Origin: Chloroflexota bacterium
GTDB taxonomy: Bacteria; Chloroflexota; Ktedonobacteria; Ktedonobacterales; Ktedonobacteraceae
Length of the DNA stretch: 5,438 nucleotides
Direction: 5' to 3'
Assembly (NCBI GenBank): GCA_021828635.1
Contig: JAJZEJ010000551.1
Span: forward strand, 1 to 5,438
Of this stretch, positions 1 through 4,358 are shown one piece after another. The translations under genes were made by a program, and so were the position numbers. Each line of letters opens with the position of its first letter. Position 1 is the first letter of the stretch. The notes beneath the pieces were generated by a model. That model was not told where the DNA came from and did no database searches. It saw nothing but the letters and a program-made list of their open reading frames with translations.

Positions 1-68
1 GTATGTTTATTAAGCATAGCTGTGTGCTGGTCAAGAACTGCCGTGTGTTGATTCAATACTGCTGTATG
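1..68 (-). repeat. 21-bp tandem repeat coding for HTAxLxQ/K heptads
   Basis: Three full 21-nt units plus the start of a fourth encode residues 149-170 of the coiled-coil protein (HTAVLNQ, HTAVLDQ, HTAMLNK, H). The array continues beyond the left edge, so its copy number is unknown. The DNA units have diverged while the heptad is kept, which suggests selection on the protein rather than fresh slippage. Confidence 0.8.
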
Positions 69-512
69 CTCATCGGACTTAGTTTCCATCCGACGAAGGC
101 GCTCTTTAATATCGCCTACATCCTCTTTGAGAACGCGAATATCCGCTTGTTGAAACTCAACAATGCCGTATGTCTTAGTTGCATACAGTGTCGTCTCATC
201 AAGTCCCTTTTCTATAGCACTCATGCGCTGGTCAGTCTTTGCTGCATGTTGGTCAAGCATTACAAAGTGTTGGTCAACCTTGACAAAATGCGTGTCGATG
301 TTTTTGAATTGCTGCATGAGCAGTGTGACCAGTCCGTCAAATCGTTGCTGAATATCTTGCCCATGTTCAGCCAGCCGCTTTCTCTGCTCAGTCACCTGCT
401 GTTGCAAAGCGTTCACACGATCATAGAGTTGTTTGATATCAGAGGTATGCTCTGTTTGCATGATGGAGATAGCATGCTTTATCTCTTCGATTTGCTCTTC
501 TAATGTTGACAT
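1..512 (-). CDS. Coiled-coil heptad-repeat protein, 3' end beyond window (partial)
   Basis: Reading the minus strand from the ATG at 512-510 gives 170 codons without a stop up to the window edge, beginning MSTLEEQIEEIKHAI. The composition is rich in Glu, Gln, Lys, Asp and His, with hydrophobics at a/d spacing, so a long alpha-helical coiled coil is expected. There is no signal peptide or membrane segment. Two blocks of a 7-residue unit stand out. Residues 75-95 read HFVKVDQ, HFVMLDQ, HAAKTDQ, and residues 149-169 read HTAVLNQ, HTAVLDQ, HTAMLNK, with the next unit beginning at the edge. A GGGAGG ribosome binding site lies 4 nt before the ATG and a well-spaced promoter sits further upstream, both supporting this strand and start. 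The plus-strand frame over the same bases has a Cys/Leu-rich, family-less translation and is a shadow. Function is unknown; bacterial proteins of this look are usually annotated as hypothetical or structural. The gene and its strand are fairly certain, the role is not. Confidence 0.85.
   Translation of the reverse strand, partial: MSTLEEQIEEIKHAISIMQTEHTSDIKQLYDRVNALQQQVTEQRKRLAEHGQDIQQRFDGLVTLLMQQFKNIDTHFVKVDQHFVMLDQHAAKTDQRMSAIEKGLDETTLYATKTYGIVEFQQADIRVLKEDVGDIKERLRRMETKSDEHTAVLNQHTAVLDQHTAMLNKH
228..290 (-). repeat. Second heptad block, 3 x 21 bp (HxxxxDQ)
   Basis: Residues 75-95 of the same protein are three consecutive heptads, HFVKVDQ, HFVMLDQ and HAAKTDQ. They share a His at the first place and Asp-Gln at the last two with the block at 1-68. 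This looks like an older duplication of the same unit. Confidence 0.7.
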
Positions 513-545
513 ATGGCCTCCCTTTTTCTCTGTGATGCCAGTACA

Positions 546-574
546 ATAGTAACATAAAACCTGTGGTTTCTCAA
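546..574 (-). promoter_or_regulatory. Sigma-70-type promoter of the coiled-coil gene
   Basis: On the minus strand a -35 box TTGAGA (574-569; 5 of 6 to TTGACA) is followed by a 17-bp spacer and the -10 box TACTAT (551-546), preceded by TG in the extended -10 position. Transcription would begin near 539, giving a short leader of about 27 nt before the ATG at 512. Confidence 0.6.
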
Positions 575-919
575 TTGTGTTCTGACATCAAACCTGACAG
601 CGTAGGTGCTTTACAGCATTTTACAAATTCGGGTGCAGACGAAGAAGCTGAACATTAAAATACGCTCGACATCAGAACGCACGTTCAAAGGTTTTGAGTA
701 TAGCAAACAAAGAACGCTCATCACAAGGGTTTCTCCAAGATGTTCAGGCCAAATTATGGTTATCAACGTTGGACAGCGCAAAGCCAAATATGCTATACTC
801 TTCCCGATGTCCAATGGAACAAAGTGGAGATGGCTCGTGTTTTCTTTAGTGAATACACCATCATCCACAATGAAGATCATTTGTGAGCGATGAAGACAGG
901 CGAAAGGGGTTAATCATCA
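575..919. other. Intergenic stretch without a convincing gene
   Basis: Overlapping open frames exist on both strands here (606-893 plus, GTG start; 880-611 minus), but neither translation shows a recognisable domain. The plus frame begins at a GTG and the promoter at 770-799 lies inside it. I read this as the shared upstream region of two divergent genes, possibly containing decayed sequence. Its one supportable content is the promoter of the small gene at 920. Confidence 0.5.
770..799 (+). promoter_or_regulatory. Extended -10 promoter of the 62-aa zinc-binding-like gene
   Basis: TGGACA (770-775, 5 of 6 to the -35 consensus), an 18-bp spacer and TATACT (794-799, 5 of 6) preceded by TGC form a good extended -10 promoter. 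The predicted start near 806 leaves a leader of about 113 nt before the ATG at 920, long for so small a gene. No clear riboswitch or attenuator fold is visible in that leader. Confidence 0.55.
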
Positions 920-1108
920 ATGCCAAAGAAGGGTGAACTTTCAAAGACAGCGCGTGCCTCACTGGCAAACCGCGAAGAGACCAATCATCTGACCGACCGC
1001 ATCTGCGCTAAGTGTGGTGAGGCTATCATGCTCAAAGAGCTTCAGCCAGTAAAGGTTGTGGGCAAAGGCATGGTGTACTATCACAAGTCACACTATAATG
1101 CGCAGTAA
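920..1108 (+). CDS. Small protein with half-LIM-like C2H2 zinc motif (62 aa)
   Basis: The product is a basic 62-residue protein. Residues 1-25 are polar and probably a flexible tail (MPKKGELSKTARASLANREE). Residues 28-62 hold Cys29-x2-Cys32-Gly33, then 22 residues, then His55-x2-His58. This matches the first zinc module of LIM domains (C-x2-C-G, a hydrophobic stretch, an aromatic before H-x2-C), except that the last ligand is His rather than Cys and the second module is absent. A single zinc site is therefore plausible, and the protein may bind nucleic acid or another protein, but that is inference. AAAGGGG at 903-909 lies 10 nt before the ATG and a promoter lies upstream. A 77-nt foldback follows 37 nt after the stop. 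It has no signal peptide or membrane segment. It could still be an uncharacterised lineage-specific small protein with no metal site. Confidence 0.72.
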   Translation: MPKKGELSKTARASLANREETNHLTDRICAKCGEAIMLKELQPVKVVGKGMVYYHKSHYNAQ

Positions 1109-1145
1109 TTGCTCGTAAATACTATAAAATTTGCGCTAGCACACA

Positions 1146-1222
1146 TAGCACCCATAAAAGGTATCACTACATGTACTATGTTCCAGGGACATTATATGTA
1201 ATGATACCATTTGTGGGTGCTA
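1146..1222. repeat. 77-nt near-perfect foldback, MITE-like, TA at both ends
   Basis: The 27-nt arms 1146-1172 and 1196-1222 are inverted copies differing at three places (one of these is a G-T wobble in RNA). Pairing continues inward through 1173-1175 with 1193-1195, then a 2-nt bulge, then 1178-1183 with 1187-1192 around a 3-nt loop, so almost the whole segment folds on itself. The core GCACCC...GGGTGC (1148-1220) is bounded by TA on each side. That is the arrangement left by TA-targeting elements of the IS630/Tc1-mariner type, so a miniature inverted-repeat element is a good guess. There is no T-run after either arm, which argues against an ordinary intrinsic terminator. The right end also creates TGCTATACT, an extended -10 box pointing at pheA. 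The structure is certain; its mobile origin is inferred. Confidence 0.7.
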
Positions 1223-1226
1223 TACT
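1218..1226 (+). promoter_or_regulatory. Possible extended -10 at the edge of the foldback
   Basis: TGCTATACT matches the extended -10 form and equals the box at 791-799. There is no good -35 at 17-18 bp (1198-1203 reads GTAATG), so any activity would depend on the extended -10. It would give a longer pheA leader of about 125 nt. It is a secondary candidate behind 1295-1323. Confidence 0.3.
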
Positions 1227-1294
1227 AATATAACAGTATGTTTTCGGCGGTACACTTCTCGTCTGGTTTCGCTGGCGCGGACACGCACTTCCGC

Positions 1295-1323
1295 TTGACA
1301 AGTCGTGGCGAAACTGGCACAAT
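1295..1323 (+). promoter_or_regulatory. Main predicted pheA promoter
   Basis: A perfect -35 TTGACA (1295-1300), a 17-bp spacer and CACAAT (1318-1323, 4 of 6) predict a start near 1330 and a leader of about 29 nt. A 7-bp inverted repeat, GTTTCGC (1266-1272) and GCGAAAC (1308-1314), brackets the -35 and could be an operator. No Trp/Phe-rich leader peptide or T-box sequence is apparent. Confidence 0.5.
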
Positions 1324-1358
1324 CGATACAAGTTTTCGACTTATTAAGGAAGTGCGTA

Positions 1359-2246
1359 ATGGTATCATCAACCAATCAACAAGAAGAGACCGAGAATACA
1401 CAGTATTCGCAAGCAGCCTACACGGTTGCCTTTCAGGGTGAATATGGAGCCTTTGGCGACGAAGCAGTACGAGCCTATTTCAGTCAGACAACACAACAAG
1501 TTGCAGAGTCACGCCCATATCGCAGTTTTGCCGAGGTGTTCCGCGCTGTAGCTGCCGGTGAAGTGACCTACGGCATGGTGCCTGTTGAGAACTCGCAGGC
1601 TGGCAGCATCAACGATGTCTACGATCTACTCCGTCAGCACGATCTATTCGTTATCGGTGAACATGGACATCCCGTCAATCACTGCCTGCTCTGCCTGCCT
1701 GGGCAACAATTGAGCGATATTAAGCGCGTTATCTCGCATCCCCAGGCATTGGCACAATCCGATGCCTATCTGCGCGAACTGGGCGTGGAGATTGTGGCAA
1801 CCTATGACACCGCCGGTAGCGCCAAGATGGTTCGTGAGGAGAAGCTGCAAGGCGTCGCTGCTGTGGCGGGTGTAGGTGCGGCAGAACTGTATCAACTGGA
1901 GATTCTGGCCCGTGGCATTCAGACGATCAAAGACAACTACACACGCTTTATTGTGCTGGCACGGGAACCGGTATCACGCAAAGAGGGAGCCGCTAAGACG
2001 ATGCTGGTGATGGCAACCTCACATCAACCCGGCTCGCTCTATAGCTGCCTGGGTATGTTAGCCGCCAACAACATCAACCTGCTCAAACTTGAATCGCGCC
2101 CTTCACGGCAACGTGCCTGGGAATATGTCTTCTATCTCGACTTTGAGGGACACCGCGAAGACCCGACAGTACGCGCCGCCCTGGCCGACCTGGCCACTCA
2201 TACCACCTTCTGTAAAGTATTAGGCTCTTTTAGCCGTAATATATAA
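1359..2246 (+). CDS. pheA: Prephenate dehydratase with C-terminal ACT domain
   Basis: This enzyme decarboxylates and dehydrates prephenate to phenylpyruvate, the committed step of phenylalanine synthesis, in the cytoplasm. The 295-residue chain is normal for the stand-alone, chorismate-mutase-free form. Dehydratase motifs appear in order: FQGEYGAFG (25-33), VPVENSQAGSI (74-84), SHPQALAQ (126-133), the TYDTAGSA segment (148-155) and NYTRF (193-197), which carries the catalytic Thr-Arg-Phe. The ACT domain spans about 213-293 and has PGSLYSCL (224-231, in place of the usual GAL) and ESRP (245-248), the Phe-binding motifs, so feedback inhibition by phenylalanine is likely. I start it at ATG 1359 because AAGGA (1346-1350) is 8 nt upstream. 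An in-frame GTG at 1305 would add 18 residues, but it lacks a ribosome site and lies inside the predicted promoter. The first 19 residues are a low-complexity Gln/Thr/Ser tail. It appears monocistronic and is closed by the terminator at 2245-2294. Confidence 0.96.
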   Translation: MVSSTNQQEETENTQYSQAAYTVAFQGEYGAFGDEAVRAYFSQTTQQVAESRPYRSFAEVFRAVAAGEVTYGMVPVENSQAGSINDVYDLLRQHDLFVIGEHGHPVNHCLLCLPGQQLSDIKRVISHPQALAQSDAYLRELGVEIVATYDTAGSAKMVREEKLQGVAAVAGVGAAELYQLEILARGIQTIKDNYTRFIVLAREPVSRKEGAAKTMLVMATSHQPGSLYSCLGMLAANNINLLKLESRPSRQRAWEYVFYLDFEGHREDPTVRAALADLATHTTFCKVLGSFSRNI

Positions 2247-2294
2247 TAAAACACGGTAAGGGCGTGCTTTATCATGCCCCTACCGTGTTTTATT
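2245..2294. terminator. Bidirectional intrinsic terminator between pheA and mrp
   Basis: Two 22-nt arms (2245-2266 and 2273-2294) pair with one A-C mismatch and one G-T wobble around the 6-nt loop CTTTAT. The A-rich outer left arm and T-rich outer right arm provide a TTTTATT tail in either direction. The arms overlap the last bases of the pheA stop (2244-2246) and of the mrp stop (2293-2295 on the minus strand), so one hairpin serves both convergent genes. Confidence 0.9.
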
Positions 2295-3327
2295 AACGTT
2301 TGATTTTGAGTGTGCCGATAAAGTTCTCGGCAAGCAACTCGTAAGACGGTGAATAATACTCCTCGACGCGCCCAGCATCGCAGAGAGTGGTGAGCGCCGG
2401 GTCAATCGGTAACTGAGCTAGCAAAGGTGAACCAGTCATGCCAACTAGCTCGGTGCCATTGCTCGGTCCAAAGATTTCGTACCGCTCGCCCTCGGGTGTC
2501 TCGAAGTAAGACATGTTCTCCACCACGCCAACAATAATGCCTTTGAGCTGACGCACCATGTTGATACACTTCATAACCACCATCGTCGCCAACATCTGCG
2601 GCGAAGAGACGATCACAATGCCATCGACCGGTAGCGATTGCAGCACGGTCATAGGTGCATCCGAGGTGCCGGGAGGCAGGTCTACCAACAAGTAGTCGAG
2701 CTGACCCCAATCAACGTCGCTATAAAACTGCTTGATAGCACTGGAGACCATTGGGCCACGCCATACCACGGGGTCACTCTCGTTCTCAAGAAACATGTTC
2801 ATTGACATGACCTTGATACCGGCTCTACTGCGCAATGGCTCAATGCCACCATTGGCTGACTTGCCAGGCTGACCCTTTGTACCAAACATGCGAGCAATGC
2901 TAGGACCAGTAATATCGCCGTCCAGAATACCTACACTTAATCCTTGCCGACGCAGAGAGACGGCCAGCAGACCTGTCACCAGCGATTTGCCAACGCCACC
3001 TTTACCGCTCATAATAGCGATGACCTGCTTGATCTTGCGATCAGCGGGTGCAGCTGACATTTGCAAAGGAATCCCTCGTCCTACGGGTGCCTTCTTAGGT
3101 GCCACTGAGATCGGCTCGCCGTTGACCGAGGCATTCAAGTCTTTCAATAGAATTTCAAGCTTCTCAGGAGTGAAACGATGTGTACGTGCGCCCCCAGAGA
3201 TGCTCTCACGTGACCCAACCGCACAGGCAGTACAGGGCAATCCATGCCCATGAAAAACCTTGACCGTTGTCGGGTATCTGGCCACTACATCATGTATTAC
3301 CATGTCGGCAGTAATTGTTTCCGCCAT
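2293..3327 (-). CDS. Mrp/ApbC-family P-loop ATPase with N-terminal DUF1858 domain
   Basis: Cytoplasmic Mrp/NBP35-type ATPases bind and pass on Fe-S clusters to apoproteins. In this 344-residue protein the ATPase domain runs from about 101 to 340. It has the deviant Walker A GKGGVGKS (108-115), DGDITGPS (136-143), the WRGPM segment (189-193), DLPPGTSD (216-223) and VVENMSYF (268-275). The usual FSCA/DUF59 front domain is replaced by a DUF1858-like domain (about 3-65: ITADMVIHDVVARYP, then HGLPCTAC with Cys32 and Cys35). The CxxC that normally follows ENMSYF is missing: the sequence reads ETPEGERYEIFG (276-287). The only other cysteines are 254 and 316. I start at ATG 3327 because GAGGA is placed about 8 nt upstream. 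The ATG at 3342 would overlap that site and has none of its own. It is transcribed away from the crp-type gene and converges on pheA. The family is certain; an Fe-S carrier role is inferred and is less secure given the lost cysteines. Confidence 0.95.
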   Translation of the reverse strand: MAETITADMVIHDVVARYPTTVKVFHGHGLPCTACAVGSRESISGGARTHRFTPEKLEILLKDLNASVNGEPISVAPKKAPVGRGIPLQMSAAPADRKIKQVIAIMSGKGGVGKSLVTGLLAVSLRRQGLSVGILDGDITGPSIARMFGTKGQPGKSANGGIEPLRSRAGIKVMSMNMFLENESDPVVWRGPMVSSAIKQFYSDVDWGQLDYLLVDLPPGTSDAPMTVLQSLPVDGIVIVSSPQMLATMVVMKCINMVRQLKGIIVGVVENMSYFETPEGERYEIFGPSNGTELVGMTGSPLLAQLPIDPALTTLCDAGRVEEYYSPSYELLAENFIGTLKIKR

Positions 3328-3436
3328 ATGTCGTATCCTCATCAGCAGCAGAGATACTCTGTATGCCGCTTATTATGTGATGTGATCAGATTGAAGATAA
3401 GAGACTAATTCCGACCTCTATACTCTGATATTGAAT

Positions 3437-3465
3437 ATTATAGCATAATCAGGATAGCTGTGGCT
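3437..3465 (-). promoter_or_regulatory. Extended -10 promoter of the mrp-like gene
   Basis: On the minus strand a perfect TATAAT (3442-3437) is preceded by TGC, an extended -10. The -35 place at 17 bp (3465-3460) reads AGCCAC and is weak. Transcription would begin near 3430, giving a leader of about 100 nt. The weak -35 makes activator dependence conceivable. Confidence 0.65.
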
Positions 3466-3467
3466 AT
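3454..3467. promoter_or_regulatory. Inverted repeat ATAGC-N4-GCTAT over the mrp -35 (possible operator)
   Basis: ATAGC (3454-3458) and GCTAT (3463-3467) are perfect inverted copies 4 nt apart, covering the -35 of the mrp promoter and lying just upstream of the crp-side promoter. A tandem ATGGCGAA pair (3472-3487) is next to it. Neither resembles the TGTGA-N6-TCACA Crp site, so no regulator can be named. Confidence 0.25.
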
Positions 3468-3491
3468 AGCGATGGCGAAATGGCGAAACAA

Positions 3492-3520
3492 TTGCAGGAA
3501 ACAGGCCAATATGCTATCAT
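3492..3520 (+). promoter_or_regulatory. Promoter of the Crp/Fnr-family gene
   Basis: TTGCAG (3492-3497, 4 of 6), a 17-bp spacer and TATCAT (3515-3520, 5 of 6) with TGC before it make an extended -10 promoter. The predicted start near 3527 leaves a leader of about 68 nt before ATG 3595. The stretch GCCAATATGCTAT here resembles the one in the promoter at 770-799. Confidence 0.6.
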
Positions 3521-3594
3521 GGCAACACCAATGCTAGAGATACTCAGGTTCGCAGATACAGCAGGTACAACAGGCATCGGTAAAGGAAAGAGGT

Positions 3595-4281
3595 ATGGAA
3601 GAGAACGATATCGCTTATCTAAAGCAGGTCTCGCTCTTTGCCAGTTTGAGCGACGACGATAGACGTGCGCTGGCAGCAGTAGCGAAACGACGCACTTTCC
3701 GCGCGGGCGAGGTTATTTTTCATCGTGACGATCCCGGCCAGGTTCTCTATGTGATCAAAGAGGGCAAAGTCAAAATCTGCCTGATTAGCCCCGATGGACA
3801 GGAAATCTCGCTCGTGGTCTTCGGCAAAGGGGAATGCTTCGGCGAGCTGGCCCTGCTCGATGGCCTACCACGCTCCGCCGATGCTATTGCGATGGAGAAA
3901 GTGGAATGCTACACCTTGCAGCGTAGCGACTTCCATAATGCCATTATAAAAACCCCTATGATCGCTATCCAGGTGCTAGAAGTTCTCTCGAAACGGCTAC
4001 GTAGCACCGATCAGCAAGTTGAAGACCTGATCTTCCTGGATGTCTATGGGCGTGTGGCAAAGAAGTTGCTCGAACTGGCCGACTCGCATGGTACCAGTGT
4101 TGATAATGGCACACGTATCGAGGTTCGCCTGACTCAACAAGAACTGGCCTCAATGGTCGGAGCATCACGCGAAAGTGTCAACAAGGTCGTCGGCTACTTC
4201 ACCGATAAAAAGTATATCAGCACAGACAGGCATCGCATCACGATTCATCGAGTAGATGATCTACGTAGACGCATCTACTAG
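3595..4281 (+). CDS. Crp/Fnr-family transcriptional regulator, cyclic-nucleotide type
   Basis: This is a cytoplasmic DNA-binding dimer of 228 residues, the standard Crp length. The N-terminal cNMP-binding beta roll covers about 12-120, with a phosphate-binding cassette FGELALLDGLPRSA (82-95) retaining the key Glu84, Arg93 and Ser94. That points to cAMP or a related cyclic nucleotide as ligand. A dimerisation helix follows (about 121-150). The winged helix-turn-helix is at about 178-210, with LTQQELASMVGASRESVNKVV: Arg192 and Glu193 sit where E. coli CRP has its base-contacting Arg180/Glu181, and Lys197 replaces Arg185. There is no N-terminal cysteine cluster (cysteines are only 62, 81 and 105), so it is not an Fe-S Fnr. 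AAAGGA at 3582-3587 lies 7 nt before the ATG. It is divergent from the mrp-like gene and 71 nt before the phosphoribosyltransferase gene. Target genes and the natural ligand cannot be read from sequence. Confidence 0.95.
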   Translation: MEENDIAYLKQVSLFASLSDDDRRALAAVAKRRTFRAGEVIFHRDDPGQVLYVIKEGKVKICLISPDGQEISLVVFGKGECFGELALLDGLPRSADAIAMEKVECYTLQRSDFHNAIIKTPMIAIQVLEVLSKRLRSTDQQVEDLIFLDVYGRVAKKLLELADSHGTSVDNGTRIEVRLTQQELASMVGASRESVNKVVGYFTDKKYISTDRHRITIHRVDDLRRRIY

Positions 4282-4321
4282 CTTACGCTGTCTTTTCCCA
4301 TTGTAGGGACCGCTGTATCGC

Positions 4322-4358
4322 GTTCTTGAAGGTAACAGAAAGATAACGGTTCTTGAAG
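4322..4358 (+). repeat. 10-bp direct repeat GTTCTTGAAG around a 6-codon mini-frame
   Basis: GTTCTTGAAG occurs at 4322-4331 and 4349-4358, exactly 27 bp apart. Each copy contains a TTG in the same frame. The upstream one (4326) reads six codons and stops at TAA 4344-4346; the downstream one (4353) opens the phosphoribosyltransferase frame. This may be chance, a duplicated start region, or a translational-leader arrangement. Confidence 0.4.

Noticed and set aside
3..503. 166-codon plus-strand open frame
   Set aside because: It is antisense to the heptad-repeat gene. Its Cys/Leu-rich translation matches nothing recognisable, it lacks an RBS, and the repeat structure of the true gene explains why stops are absent.
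606..893. Plus-strand 95-codon frame (and antisense 880-611)
   Set aside because: It begins at a GTG with no domain, and a promoter for the next gene sits inside it. The antisense frame is equally featureless.
1146..1222. Foldback as an intrinsic terminator of the 62-aa gene
   Set aside because: No T-run follows either arm, and the stem is much longer and less GC-rich than usual terminators. Some termination or pausing cannot be excluded.
1305..1358. 18-codon GTG-initiated extension of pheA
   Set aside because: No ribosome site; it falls inside the TTGACA-17-CACAAT promoter, whereas ATG 1359 has AAGGA at 8 nt.
1238..1441. 67-codon frame ahead of and overlapping pheA
   Set aside because: It is out of frame with pheA, covers the predicted promoter and runs into the conserved dehydratase start.
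3328..3342. Upstream ATG (3342) for the mrp-like gene
   Set aside because: It overlaps the GAGGA ribosome site of ATG 3327 and adds five residues not typical of a DUF1858 start.
3376..3391. Crp-box (TGTGA-N6-TCACA) in the mrp leader
   Set aside because: Two tandem TGTGA half-sites exist (3376-3385), but no TCACA at the right spacing, so it is not called as a Crp site.
3480..3662. 60-codon frame upstream of and overlapping the crp-type gene
   Set aside because: It contains the predicted crp promoter, has no domain and overlaps crp in another frame.
4285..4321. Terminator between crp and the phosphoribosyltransferase gene
   Set aside because: Only a 4-bp TCCC/GGGA stem is seen and no T-run follows it.
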